NCBI RefSeq assembly: GCF_005281475.1
Contig: NZ_CP040106.1
Location: forward strand, 315,501 to 379,500
DNA: 64,000 nucleotides
Reading direction: 5' to 3'
Origin: Echinicola rosea
GTDB taxonomy: Bacteria > Bacteroidota > Bacteroidia > Cytophagales > Cyclobacteriaceae
Shown: positions 34,549 through 44,849 of the stretch, in pieces
Numbering within the stretch: position 1 is the stretch's first letter
Layout of the letters: every line of letters starts with the position of its first letter
Program-made: the position numbers and the translations under genes
The notes under the pieces: generated by a model
The model's database searches: none
The model's input: the letters and a program-made list of their open reading frames with translations, nothing else
What the model was told of the DNA's origin: nothing

Positions 34549-35598
34549 TTAAAATTTGGGACAAGGAAGAATGGTATTTCTTAGCCGTGGCGCTCCGGGA
34601 TTCCGGTCGGGGAACCGGTAGGACACGCTGATCTCGTGTGCCCCGCCAGATTGGATCCCAAGTTGGGACATGGTATAATCAAAGCTATATCCCACATCCA
34701 GTCCCGTGGGAAGGCTCAGTCCGAGCAAAAGTACGATAGCATCCCGATTGCTTTCGCTATTGAGCGGCTTATAGGGCAGTCCCCTGTACCACACCCCAAA
34801 GATCAACGGTTCGGCATACACATAAGCCCCAAGGTCAAGTTGTTCGAAGACACCCTGTTTTTTATAATTGATCGTTGGGACAAAATACCGTTGTTTATAC
34901 GTATGGGTAAAGTCACGTTTCATGGCGCCACGGCCCAGTCCGATGCGGTAGCCACCGTGAAAGGAGAGTTTATAGGGCAGGGCACTTTCACCTTCCAGAA
35001 AAGACTGGTTGGGTTGGTTGATATGGTGAATGGCACCTCCCAGCCAGAGGTCTTCGGTAAAGAGCAAACCACCAAAGGACAGGGAAAGCATGTTGATCGG
35101 CTCTCCCAGTCCCGAAAGATCCGTTCCACCGGGAATGATCGGCCCAAAAGGATCCTGTGGATTGATCTGATTGGCAAAGACCAAGTTTTCGTAATATCCT
35201 ACCTCTCGCCGGATATAGCTCCCTTCAAAACCAGGACGGAAATAAACGGACTCGCCAAGCTTCAGTTCGTACGCATACATGGCCGAGATGGTCAGCGAGC
35301 GCAAATCCGCTGCTCCTTGGACATCGTTCATCACCATCAGGCCGAAGCCGCTGTTGTACTTTTCCAAAAAAGTATCGGCATAGACCGAAAAGGTATTGTA
35401 CTGGGCGTCGAGCCCCGGCCACTGGCTACGGTAATTGGCACCGATCCGCGTCTGCAGCTCTGATCCGGCAAAGGCAGGATTCAGGTATAGCGGAGCCGCA
35501 TAATACTGACTGTATTGTGGATCCTGTCCAAAACTATTGCCAGTAGAGAACGTTAATGCTAAGATGCAAAAAACTAGATATATATAAGACCTAAACAA
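34549..35598 (-). CDS. PorP/SprF family type IX secretion membrane protein
   Basis: 349 residues with a signal peptide (ending SFGQ) and the diagnostic mature start DPQYSQYYAAPLYLNPAFAGS. The remainder is a predicted outer-membrane barrel with MNDVQGAADLRSLTISAMYAY and a GLDVGYSFDYTMSQLG region near the end. SprF-like proteins help type IX secretion cargo with type B C-terminal domains reach or attach to the surface. Divergently adjacent (80 bp) is a 1870-residue protein with just such a domain, which is its likely partner. Confidence 0.93.
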   Translation of the reverse strand: MFRSYIYLVFCILALTFSTGNSFGQDPQYSQYYAAPLYLNPAFAGSELQTRIGANYRSQWPGLDAQYNTFSVYADTFLEKYNSGFGLMVMNDVQGAADLRSLTISAMYAYELKLGESVYFRPGFEGSYIRREVGYYENLVFANQINPQDPFGPIIPGGTDLSGLGEPINMLSLSFGGLLFTEDLWLGGAIHHINQPNQSFLEGESALPYKLSFHGGYRIGLGRGAMKRDFTHTYKQRYFVPTINYKKQGVFEQLDLGAYVYAEPLIFGVWYRGLPYKPLNSESNRDAIVLLLGLSLPTGLDVGYSFDYTMSQLGIQSGGAHEISVSYRFPDRNPGAPRLRNTILPCPKF

Positions 35599-35678
35599 AG
35601 ATTTGTTCGTTTATTTGAATAACGTTAAGCTTATTAAACGGCACTCTAGCGATTCGTGTTTTAAAGCTCCCGTAATAT

Positions 35679-38600
35679 ATGAAAAGGACTCCTTTTGACA
35701 TAAGCATAAGATTCATTTATCTTTTTTTACCGTTACTACTGTGCCTGACCTCCCCAGTAATCCTTTACGGACAAGGCTACAATGATAACGAGTGGATCTT
35801 TGGTTACTGTGGACCAAACACGGAAAATAATTATATTTCTTTTGGCAAAGGGGACAATCCCAATGTGAATACGCTACCGGGAAGCGTCGTGGTTGGCCAG
35901 GACAATAATGCTATTGCCGTTGACCCGCTCACGGGCGAGCCACTCTTTTTTACAAATGGTGAGCTGGTGTACAATTATCTCAACCAACCGATCCAAGGTG
36001 CGCCAAACGGCATTAACGGTGATTTTGAAGGAACCCAAACAGTGGCTATTGCACCCCTAAATTACGAACCGGAAGGGGAACGGCTTTTTTACACCTTCTA
36101 TCTCAGTCCTTCGGGGGAACTTCAATATGCCGTTATGGACATGAATGCCCAAGGAGCCGCACCAGCGGAGTCCCCGGCAGCGGGGGAAGTCACCACACTT
36201 AACGAATCCATGGGCCCGGCATCGGGTGCCATCGCCGTCGTAAAGACACCCAGCTCTCCCAGTTATTTGATCAGTTTTGAAAACAATGAATTGATCTCCA
36301 GGGAAATTACCGATACGGAAGGGGTATTCAATCAAACGGGCAGCACATCCCTGGGCTTCTCACCTGAAAAAATAGCTTTTGATGATAACTCAGGCACCTT
36401 GGCATTGATCCCGGAAAATGCCTCCGACCAGATTGTGCTGATGGACTTTGACACCAGCACAGGGAGTTTTGCTAATCCTCGACCACTGGACCAGTCCACA
36501 GGTGATGCATCTGAAAATTATGGCGGAACAGGACTTGCTCCCGATGGCGATTATTTCTATTATTCCAAAGATGACCAATTGCTCCGAATCCCTACGGATA
36601 CCTTGGATGCTGCCCCGCAAGTGGTGCCCACCACCAGTCCATCAGGGAGCACCATCAGCCAAATCCACGATATCAAAGTAGGCCCTGACGGGCAATTGTA
36701 CTATATCTATCAAGAGGAAAATGATGACGCCTTCTATGTGGGCACTGTCGAAGACCCCGACAACACCGTTCTGGAAGAGCTGACCGTGGACGACAATCCC
36801 TTCGACGGCACGGACTTTTGTGGTGGCACCTTCCCTACCTTTGCGCCCAATGCGGACATCGACGTTTCGGTGGATTTCACGTATTCCCCGCAAATGCCCT
36901 GTATGAACAATCCGCTGCAGCTCACCTCGCAGCTCACACCGCCCAATATCCCGGTGGAGTCATATGAATGGGAGCTCAGTCCGCCCCCTACTGACCAAGA
37001 CGGGGAAGAGATCGAACTGGACCTGACCGAAGAGCACCTGCTTTTGCCTGCAGATGCGACCAGTGAACAAAACATCAACGTCACCCTGACGGTGACCTTG
37101 GAAGACGGGAGCACCCAAACGACCTCCCAATCCATCACCTTTCAGGAAAACAACCTCCAGGCCAGCTTTACTCCGTCCGATACCACGACCTGCATGACCT
37201 GTATCGACCTTAACGAAATGCTGGAAGTAAGCTCCGGTGAAGAAGGTCAAGGCGGCTCCGGAGGCGGCGGAGGAGGATTTCCCGGCCCCCCAGGCGGTGG
37301 CGGTGGCCAAGATGGTGGCTCCAGTTACGAATATTTTTGGTCCAATAAAAAAGACGAAGGCTGGATTCCCGAGGGAGCCAATGAAGTCTGTGATCCCGGC
37401 ACCTACTGGGTGCTTGCCCGTGAGCAAGGTTCATCCTGCTACGTCTATGCCGAGACCACTGTCAAAATGTGGGACCCTGTGGCCAACGAAAAAGTAGATG
37501 ACCAAACCAATAATGTCTGGTACTTTGGGGATAATGCCGGACTGGACTTTAATCCCGATCCTGACGACCCCAATGCCCCTTCTCCACGGCCTGTAGAAGT
37601 TCCCGACGGTCATCCTGGCTGGAGCATTCCCGAGGGCACGACCACCATTTCGGACCAAGCTGGCGACGTGCTCTTCTACACGGACGGCCAGACTGTCTGG
37701 GACCTGAACGGCAATCCCATGCAGGACGGTGAAAACATCGGCGGTGACAATACCTCCGCCCAAAGTGTCATTGCCGTAAAAGTCCCTCAGGAACAAACCC
37801 TTTACTACCTCTTCACCACCCAATCGGAAGGCGGCAATTCGACCACTAAATTTTCCCTCGTGGACATCAAAGGCGAAAACCAAAACGGTGTGGGCAGCGT
37901 GGTCAGCGGGGACAATTTCCTCTTTAGCCCCGGCACGGAGCAGTCTGCCGCCATTGCTTCGGGGGACACCACTTGGGTGATGTTTCACGAAGTGGGCAAT
38001 AATACCTTCCGAGCCTACCCGGCCACTTCACAAGGTATCGGACAAGCCGTAACCAGCGATGTGGGCAGCAACCAAAGCTTTAGCCACTCAGCTGGAACGA
38101 TGAAATTTAGCCCCGACGGGGAAAAACTGGCCGTAACCGTCGTGGATGACAATGGATGCAGCTTTGTGGACGTCATGGATTTTGATGAGGAAACCGGTGA
38201 ATTGACGGAATACGCTACCATTGACTTGGGCTGTGATGATGAAGTTTATGGACTGGAATTTGGCGGGGACAGCAACAAGGTTTTTGTTTCCTACCAAAAC
38301 GGTAAAGGCATCGAGGAATACCAAATCCAAGCACCCAGCGATGATGACGACGATGATGGTGGCAACAACTGCCCATCCTGCTTTGAAAATGCTGCTGACC
38401 AAGCCGCACTGGAACAGTGCATCGAGGACAATGTCAATTTACTGGCCAACAGCTCCGGCACTGATTTTGGAGCCATCCAAATGGGACCAAACGGCCAGAT
38501 CTATGTCGCCATCCCCGGCGCTACGAACATCGGCACCATCAATCCTGGATCGGACTGTGACAATTCCTCCTATAGCCAGCAACAAGCGGTTTCCACCCAA

Positions 38601-41291
38601 GGCGGCACCAGCAACCTCGGCCTCCCTGCCTATGCCCAAAACAGCGGCAGCAATATCCCAGACCCGGAAATCTCAGGTCCGGAAAGCCTTTGCTTGCAAG
38701 ACGGCATTGCCCTGGGGGAATTTGAAGGTGCCGGCGAGCCGGACATTGACACATACGCCTGGGCCATCCTCGACATCGATGGCCAAGAGGTTTTTTCCAC
38801 CACAGGCCCCGGTGACGAATTCCAGGTATTGGAATATGAATTTGACTCGGCCGGCACCTACACGGTCACCTTGGACGTGGAACGCTGCGGCAATCCGGAT
38901 TATTATAATGGCGAACTTACCGTGGAAGTGATTGGGCCGCCACCTTTGACACTTACGGACGACATTACGCTCTGTAGCGGCAGTCCGATTACCCTCACGG
39001 CCATAGACGATTATGATCCGGCAGAAGGGCTCTACACTTTCGAATGGACCAACGCCGCGGGAGAAATCCTCGGCAATACCAACACCATCGAAGTTACAGA
39101 AGAAAGCATCTACACGGTCAGCGTAGCACTGGCCAATACGGACGAAGAAGACCCGACCTTTCAGGCCTGTTCTTCGTCATCCTCCGTATTTGTCGGCCCT
39201 GCATTTGACTTTGAGCTGACGCAAGACGCTGAAGAATCCTGCTACGAGGAAAACTACATCGACTTTGCTCCGGACACGCCCGTTACCGGCGAATGGTCCT
39301 ACCAACTGCAGGGATCCACGGATGAGCCGACGGTATTGGGCGAGGGCTATGAATGGGAAGTGGCGGTGGAAGAGCTTCCCGGCCCCGGCACTTATGACAT
39401 TATCTTCCGGGCGGAAGACCCGATCTTGGAAGGCTGCATCGTGGAAAAACGCGCCCAACTGGTCGTCGCTCCGTTACCGGAATTTGAGGTCAATGTCATC
39501 ACCCCCACCAGTGACTGTGACAATCCGAGCGGAAGCTTCGAATTCACCATGCTATCGGATGCAGAGACCGTGACCATTGTGGAGACAGGGGAAGAGTTTC
39601 CGGATGTAACCGAAGGCGAAACCCTTGGGCCAATAGAAAACCTGCCTCCCGGCGTCTATACCATTACGGCCGAAAATGAAGGCTGTACCTACACGGAAAC
39701 AGTAAGTATCGAGAATACCAGTCCGCCTGATGGGCTGGATGATTATAGCATTGTGACCACAGCTGAGCGCTGTACCAATGACGACATACTGGACGGAAGG
39801 ATTTTGATTACTTTTCCAGCGGATGGCTCGATCACCACTGCCAACTATGTTATCACGCGTGAAGAAGATGGCGAACAATTTACCGGTTCTACCGACGATA
39901 TGCCCTTGGCGGTTCCCCACGGCACTTATGCCATTGAGATTTCCACGCCCGATGGCTGTGCCGTCACCGCACCGCAAACCTATGAAATCCAAGAAAAAGC
40001 CTTGGTTGACTTTAGTGTGCCTTCGGCACCATTGGCTTGTGAGATTTTCTTTTTTGAACCTGAGAATGCAGACGATATCGACTACACCATCACAGGCCCG
40101 GATGGCACGGATATCAGCCCTCAGCCAAACGGCCTTTATCCCTTGGATCAACAGGGCGTTTACTTGGTTCGCGGTGAAGACCCAAATGGCGTGGACTGCC
40201 CTCGGATTAGAGAAATGGACCTGACATTGACCGGGCAGGTGGAATATGAATTGGAAGGGCCTTTTTATGATTGTGAAACCGGACTACGGTATGAGGCAGC
40301 GATCGATCCTGCATTTGATGAAGCGGACTATGTTTACCTCTGGAGGACCTTTCCACAGGGGGAAATCATCGGCAGGGAGCGGATCTTCACCCCAAGCCGG
40401 GAAGGCAATTATACCTTAGATGTCCAACCCAGAAATGGCACCGGCTGCCCGGCACCTTGGATAGAATTTGACGTTCCGGTTATTGTGCGCAATATTCCGG
40501 TGGAAGTGACCTTGGAGACCGGCATTTGTTCGGACAGCCCAGAAGGGACGCTCCGAGCGGACTTTGAAGCACCCGCTTCTGCCAATCTCGAAGTAGTCTG
40601 GTTCAGAACGAATCAGGCTGGCATCAATGTCCGAATGCCTGAATTTGATGGTCAATCAACCATTACCGTTACAGCAGCAGGCAGCTACCAAGTCGAATTG
40701 GTCAATTCCACCAATGGTCAACAATGCACGGTGGGCTCGGATGAAATCACGGTGATGAGCTCCGATAATGAACCTCCAATATTGGAAGAAAGCTATACCA
40801 TTTGTGCAGCAGAAGGCATTACGGAGACGCTGACGACAGAAGAAAACTGGCAAGCCTATGAGTGGTGGAGAGAGGATCAGTTGGTCAGCACCGACCCCAC
40901 TTTTACGCCGACAGAAGAAGGGGATTACACCTTGATCGTTACTGATATGGCCCAATGTTCCTTTGCTGTCCCCTTCGAGGTGATCGAAGACTGCGGGCTT
41001 CAGGTGACCACGCCTGACGCCATTATTCCTGGAGATTCTGATCGGAATTTTGTGGTCTATGTCAATGATTTCGTAGATGAGATTTCGGTATTGATCTACA
41101 ATCGCTGGGGCGAGCTAATTTTCCACTGCATTCAGGAAAACATTGCCGAAAACGCTCCTTTCTGCACTTGGGACGGAAAAGTCAACGATAAAAAAGTGCC
41201 CGTCGGAACCTATCCGGTGGTAATCAAGTTAAAAAGCAATGCCCAAGGAATAGAACACACCATTAAGAAAGCTATAGTTGTAATTGAATAA
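35679..41291 (+). CDS. Giant secreted protein with type IX secretion type B (gliding-motility) C-terminal domain
   Basis: 1870 residues with a signal peptide ending LYGQ. Two related propeller-like modules begin near residues 36 (NEWIFGYCGP) and 608 (NVWYFGDNAG). Each goes through LFFTNGELVYN or LFYTDGQTVWD to a TQ/AQS-V-I/A segment, which suggests an internal duplication. Between them lie PKD-like domains and a Gly/Pro-rich linker (about 517-550). A poly-Asp run (DDDDDDGG) lies near residue 890. Ig/PKD-like repeats fill residues 1000-1780. The last 85 residues (ISVLIYNRWGELIFHC, WDGKVNDKKVPVGTYPVVIKL) form the CHU_C/type B sorting domain. Likely a surface adhesin. Confidence 0.92.
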   Translation: MKRTPFDISIRFIYLFLPLLLCLTSPVILYGQGYNDNEWIFGYCGPNTENNYISFGKGDNPNVNTLPGSVVVGQDNNAIAVDPLTGEPLFFTNGELVYNYLNQPIQGAPNGINGDFEGTQTVAIAPLNYEPEGERLFYTFYLSPSGELQYAVMDMNAQGAAPAESPAAGEVTTLNESMGPASGAIAVVKTPSSPSYLISFENNELISREITDTEGVFNQTGSTSLGFSPEKIAFDDNSGTLALIPENASDQIVLMDFDTSTGSFANPRPLDQSTGDASENYGGTGLAPDGDYFYYSKDDQLLRIPTDTLDAAPQVVPTTSPSGSTISQIHDIKVGPDGQLYYIYQEENDDAFYVGTVEDPDNTVLEELTVDDNPFDGTDFCGGTFPTFAPNADIDVSVDFTYSPQMPCMNNPLQLTSQLTPPNIPVESYEWELSPPPTDQDGEEIELDLTEEHLLLPADATSEQNINVTLTVTLEDGSTQTTSQSITFQENNLQASFTPSDTTTCMTCIDLNEMLEVSSGEEGQGGSGGGGGGFPGPPGGGGGQDGGSSYEYFWSNKKDEGWIPEGANEVCDPGTYWVLAREQGSSCYVYAETTVKMWDPVANEKVDDQTNNVWYFGDNAGLDFNPDPDDPNAPSPRPVEVPDGHPGWSIPEGTTTISDQAGDVLFYTDGQTVWDLNGNPMQDGENIGGDNTSAQSVIAVKVPQEQTLYYLFTTQSEGGNSTTKFSLVDIKGENQNGVGSVVSGDNFLFSPGTEQSAAIASGDTTWVMFHEVGNNTFRAYPATSQGIGQAVTSDVGSNQSFSHSAGTMKFSPDGEKLAVTVVDDNGCSFVDVMDFDEETGELTEYATIDLGCDDEVYGLEFGGDSNKVFVSYQNGKGIEEYQIQAPSDDDDDDGGNNCPSCFENAADQAALEQCIEDNVNLLANSSGTDFGAIQMGPNGQIYVAIPGATNIGTINPGSDCDNSSYSQQQAVSTQGGTSNLGLPAYAQNSGSNIPDPEISGPESLCLQDGIALGEFEGAGEPDIDTYAWAILDIDGQEVFSTTGPGDEFQVLEYEFDSAGTYTVTLDVERCGNPDYYNGELTVEVIGPPPLTLTDDITLCSGSPITLTAIDDYDPAEGLYTFEWTNAAGEILGNTNTIEVTEESIYTVSVALANTDEEDPTFQACSSSSSVFVGPAFDFELTQDAEESCYEENYIDFAPDTPVTGEWSYQLQGSTDEPTVLGEGYEWEVAVEELPGPGTYDIIFRAEDPILEGCIVEKRAQLVVAPLPEFEVNVITPTSDCDNPSGSFEFTMLSDAETVTIVETGEEFPDVTEGETLGPIENLPPGVYTITAENEGCTYTETVSIENTSPPDGLDDYSIVTTAERCTNDDILDGRILITFPADGSITTANYVITREEDGEQFTGSTDDMPLAVPHGTYAIEISTPDGCAVTAPQTYEIQEKALVDFSVPSAPLACEIFFFEPENADDIDYTITGPDGTDISPQPNGLYPLDQQGVYLVRGEDPNGVDCPRIREMDLTLTGQVEYELEGPFYDCETGLRYEAAIDPAFDEADYVYLWRTFPQGEIIGRERIFTPSREGNYTLDVQPRNGTGCPAPWIEFDVPVIVRNIPVEVTLETGICSDSPEGTLRADFEAPASANLEVVWFRTNQAGINVRMPEFDGQSTITVTAAGSYQVELVNSTNGQQCTVGSDEITVMSSDNEPPILEESYTICAAEGITETLTTEENWQAYEWWREDQLVSTDPTFTPTEEGDYTLIVTDMAQCSFAVPFEVIEDCGLQVTTPDAIIPGDSDRNFVVYVNDFVDEISVLIYNRWGELIFHCIQENIAENAPFCTWDGKVNDKKVPVGTYPVVIKLKSNAQGIEHTIKKAIVVIE

Positions 41292-41293
41292 AT

Positions 41294-42046
41294 ATGATCG
41301 CATTGATTTCTCCGGCGAAGACGCTGGATATGAGTACTACTGATATTTCACTGGCTACCCAGCCAGACTTTAAGACCGACATCAAGGCCTTGGTCAGCAT
41401 CATGAAGAAAAAATCCGCTGAGGATATCAAACAACTGATGAAAGTCAGTGATAACATCGCCCAGCTAAATGAAGAGCGCTACCATAACTTCCACAAGGAC
41501 TTTACTGCTGAAAACGCCAAACAGGCCCTATTGGCTTTCAAAGGGGACGTGTACCGCAGCATGGACGTGGACGATTACTCTGAAGAAGACCTGGCCTTTG
41601 CCCAAGACCACCTCCGCATCCTTTCCGGACTTTACGGACTCCTCAAGCCCATGGACCTTATCCAGCCCTACCGACTGGAAATGGGCATTGGCCTAGAAAA
41701 CAAAAAGGGCAAGAACCTCTATGAATACTGGGGCACCAAAATCTCCAAGGCCATCAACAAAGCGACTGATGGCCAGCCAGTAATCAATTTGGCATCTCAG
41801 GAATATGCCAAAGCAGTGGACAAAAAAACCCTTAAATCCCCCATGATCCATGTCAACTTCAAAGAACACCGGGATGGAAAACACAAAGTCATCGGCATCT
41901 TTGCGAAGCAAGCGAGGGGTATGATGGCAGACCACATCATCAAGCATAAAATCACCGATCCTGAACAATTGAAGCTTTTCAACCGCGAAGGCTATGAGTT
42001 TTCTGAACCGCAGAGCAAAGAAAATGAGTGGATCTTCGTTAGGTAA
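41294..42046 (+). CDS. yaaA: Peroxide stress protein YaaA family (DUF328)
   Basis: 250 residues starting MIALISPAKTLDM, the family hallmark. Further conserved stretches are FKGDVYRSMD, LRILSGLYGLLKPMDLIQPYRLEMG, LYEYWG and INLASQEYAKAV. In E. coli YaaA lowers free iron and protects DNA and proteins during peroxide stress. The ATG is 2 bp after the stop of the giant type IX cargo gene, so it may be co-transcribed with it although the functions look unrelated. Confidence 0.93.
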   Translation: MIALISPAKTLDMSTTDISLATQPDFKTDIKALVSIMKKKSAEDIKQLMKVSDNIAQLNEERYHNFHKDFTAENAKQALLAFKGDVYRSMDVDDYSEEDLAFAQDHLRILSGLYGLLKPMDLIQPYRLEMGIGLENKKGKNLYEYWGTKISKAINKATDGQPVINLASQEYAKAVDKKTLKSPMIHVNFKEHRDGKHKVIGIFAKQARGMMADHIIKHKITDPEQLKLFNREGYEFSEPQSKENEWIFVR

Positions 42047-42167
42047 AAATTGGAAGGTTGAAAGATTGGAAGATTGGGTATTGATAAAGCTGAAGGTTAA
42101 ATTTCCATTTGTCCTTTACCGATCAATGCTGATTTCCGCTTGACTTCACCAGTAGCACAAATCCCAT

Positions 42168-42530
42168 ATGAAAAAACAAGTTTTGCTTTGGCTCACGCTG
42201 CTGTTCTTGGCCAGCTCATGTGCGGCTACAAGGTTCTCATCCAGTCGCGTGGAAAAGGGTCAGGCAAGTTATTATGCCGACAAGTTCAATGGCCACAAAA
42301 CGGCCAGTGGCGAACGCTATCGCCCGGTTAAATTGACCGCGGCACATCGCACCTTACCCTTCGGCACTGTCGTAAAAGTCAAAAATCTCCGCAACGGCAA
42401 AACCGTCAAAGTCCGCATCAATGACCGGGGGCCTTTTGTCCGTGGACGCATCATCGACCTATCAAAAAAAGCCGCAAGGCAATTGGACATGATCCGAGCG
42501 GGTGTGGTACCGGTGGAAGTAAGGTATTAA
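42168..42530 (+). CDS. rlpA: RlpA-like septal ring lipoprotein (double-psi beta-barrel)
   Basis: 120 residues with a lipoprotein signal (LASSC, Cys18). The double-psi beta-barrel signature is complete: [61 protein letters not shown]. RlpA of Pseudomonas is a lytic transglycosylase acting on denuded septal glycans. This short form lacks a SPOR domain, as is common outside proteobacteria, so septal targeting by SPOR is not expected. The gene ends before a long repeat-rich gap. Confidence 0.88.
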   Translation: MKKQVLLWLTLLFLASSCAATRFSSSRVEKGQASYYADKFNGHKTASGERYRPVKLTAAHRTLPFGTVVKVKNLRNGKTVKVRINDRGPFVRGRIIDLSKKAARQLDMIRAGVVPVEVRY

Positions 42531-43516
42531 GGGAAAGGGTGATAAAGCCATCGAAATGGCTACCCTCATCTTTTCTGTTTGATCCTGAATAAGGCCTGAA
42601 CAGGGATCAAGCAATATTTCTGGGGGGACGAATTTTGACATGGTCTTATAAAAGAAAATTTCATACCGTTAAAACGATGGACTTCCTCCATAGGGCAAGC
42701 GCCATTAAAAAAAATGCCCCTATTTGCATTTAAATCTTCCGTTCCTACGGAACTTATCCTTTTGTGTGTAATCATTTTTTGTTGTCACCTGCACCTTCTA
42801 TATGACCCTCCGCCAAAGGCGGGTTAGGCAGGATGCTCAGATGCTAACGCATATTGAGGGTTTAATGCCGTTTAGTTAAGGCCATTTCCCCGTTTTCACC
42901 TGCTAGGAGTTTCTTTTCTATTTGACTTTAACTGTATGGCTTTGGCCATTTTGGTGGGTTTTATCCTTTTCCTTTTTTCCCCCGAAAGCCTTCGGGGCAG
43001 GCTATTGATGAAAAAAGAAAGAAAAAAATCTAGGTCGGTGGTCTGCCTTTTAAAATGGAACATGGATTTAACCTGCGACCGAGATCCGTCGCCCATTTTA
43101 ATTTCCACCCGATGGCTACGACCTAAAAGCGAGTGGGTCTCGCTGTTCCACGACGCGAGCCAACTCACTTTCTTAACGGCCTCCACCATTGGCTGGAAAA
43201 CAGGCATACTAAGGGCCGTCAAAAGGAAGCGATACCTTTTTTGGGCCTTATTAACCTCAGTTCGATTATAAAATCGTCACTGCGAGGCTTAGAGGGAGAT
43301 ATGAGGGGTGGAAGCCGTGGCAGTCTCAGTATTTCGGGATGGCCACACCCTTTTCCAACCCACATCCTCCTTGAAAGGGTTCGCTTTTAATACTAAAATT
43401 AAGTCGAGCTCAGGTTAATAGTTTAAAAGTGCTTGCCCTGGGGGGATCTGCCAATTTTCATTATAGAGTAAAATGTCCCAACTTTTCGGCTTGATCCATG
43501 AAGGGTCTATCCGGAT
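42531..43516. repeat. REP-like composite repeat cluster 2 and gene-free stretch
   Basis: About 1 kb without a convincing gene. Bases 42603-42630 (GATCAAGCAATATTTCTGGG) match 55915-55947. Bases 42711-42869 match 32880-33045. Beyond 42900 the sequence has open frames on both strands without protein signatures and looks like decayed or repeat DNA. Confidence 0.55.
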
Positions 43517-43521
43517 CTAAA

Positions 43522-43551
43522 AAAAAGCTACCTCATTCGAAGTAGCTTTTT
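43522..43551 (-). terminator. Rho-independent terminator after pgk
   Basis: AAAAAGCTAC and GTAGCTTTTT form a 10-bp stem around a 10-nt loop, 24 bp past the pgk stop. The flanking A and T runs make it work in both directions. Confidence 0.85.
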
Positions 43552-43574
43552 GGATTCATATCAAAATTCAGTGA

Positions 43575-44774
43575 TCAAGGCTCCAGCGCCTTCACACCTG
43601 GCAATTCTTTTCCTTCCATGTATTCCAACAAAGCCCCTCCGCCTGTGGATACAAAAGACACTTTCTCTCCAAAACCGAATTTGTTCACGGCAGCAGCTGA
43701 ATCACCGCCACCGATCAAGCTGAATGCACCGGCTTCAGTAGCCGAAACGACTGCCTCAGCGACCGCTTTGGTCCCTTTGTCGAAGCTTTCCATTTCAAAC
43801 ACACCCATAGGGCCATTCCAAAGGATGGTTTTGGAATCCTTGATGACATCGGCAAAAATCTTCCTTGTTTCCTCCCCGATGTCCAATCCCATCCAGCCAT
43901 CAGGAATTTCACCACTTTTGGCTTTTCCCTGCTCAGCATCATTGGCAAATTCCTTGGAAGTGATATTGTCCACAGGAAGGTAAAGGTTAACGCCCTTTTC
44001 TTTGGCTTTCGCTTCCAATTCCTTCGTCAAGTCCATCTTGTCCGCTTCCAGTAGTGAATCACCGATGCTTCCGCCTTTTGCTTTGGCAAAGGTGTATGAC
44101 ATCCCACCACCAATGATCAGGTTGTCCACCTTATCGAGCAGTTTTTCGATGATCAATATTTTGTCGGAAATTTTGGCTCCACCCATGATCGCTGTCAATG
44201 GCCTCACGGGATTACCCAGTACTTTATCAGCATTTTCCAATTCTGAAAGCATCAAGTAACCACACACTTTGTCGTTAAAGTTTTCTGCAACAATGGCAGT
44301 AGAAGCGTGGGCACGGTGCGCCGTCCCAAATGCATCATTTACATAGATATCACCATGTGCTGCCAGTTTTTTGGCAAATCCCGCATCTCCTTTAGTTTCT
44401 TCATCGTAAAACCGAAGGTTTTCCAAAAGCAAGACTTCCCCACCTTTCAGCGCAGCAGCTACTTGTGTCGCCTCATCACCGATACAGTCGGGAGCAAATT
44501 TCACTGGTCGATCCAGCGCTTTTTCCAGATCCAGCAGGATATGTTTTAGCGAAAACCGCTCATCAGGACCACCTTTTGGCCTTCCCAGGTGAGACATCAA
44601 AATCACCGCTCCTCCATCATCCAATATCTTGTTGATGGTAGGCAAGGCTGCTTGGATCCTAGTGTCATCGGTTACTTCAAAATTAGCGTCCAGTGGCACA
44701 TTAAAGTCCACTCTTACCAACGCTCTTTTACCTTCAAAACTGAGGTTGTCAACAGATTTTATCCTACTGTTCAT
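43575..44774 (-). CDS. pgk: Phosphoglycerate kinase
   Basis: Glycolytic enzyme converting 1,3-bisphosphoglycerate and ADP to 3-phosphoglycerate and ATP. 399 residues. Signatures are RVDFNVPLD near the N-terminus, [56 protein letters not shown] and the nucleotide-site [13 protein letters not shown]. It is a single gene with its own terminator. Confidence 0.98.
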   Translation of the reverse strand: MNSRIKSVDNLSFEGKRALVRVDFNVPLDANFEVTDDTRIQAALPTINKILDDGGAVILMSHLGRPKGGPDERFSLKHILLDLEKALDRPVKFAPDCIGDEATQVAAALKGGEVLLLENLRFYDEETKGDAGFAKKLAAHGDIYVNDAFGTAHRAHASTAIVAENFNDKVCGYLMLSELENADKVLGNPVRPLTAIMGGAKISDKILIIEKLLDKVDNLIIGGGMSYTFAKAKGGSIGDSLLEADKMDLTKELEAKAKEKGVNLYLPVDNITSKEFANDAEQGKAKSGEIPDGWMGLDIGEETRKIFADVIKDSKTILWNGPMGVFEMESFDKGTKAVAEAVVSATEAGAFSLIGGGDSAAAVNKFGFGEKVSFVSTGGGALLEYMEGKELPGVKALEP

Positions 44775-44849
44775 GGTTAAATAGGTTTTTTATATGATTT
44801 ATTTCTTTAAGTTACTAAAAGATCGACCCCACCCTGGACGCCACATGGC

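Noticed and set aside
42896..43271. Open frames on both strands in the pgk-rlpA gap
   Set aside because: Compositionally unlike the neighbours, no recognisable domain, and next to repeat units; treated as non-coding.
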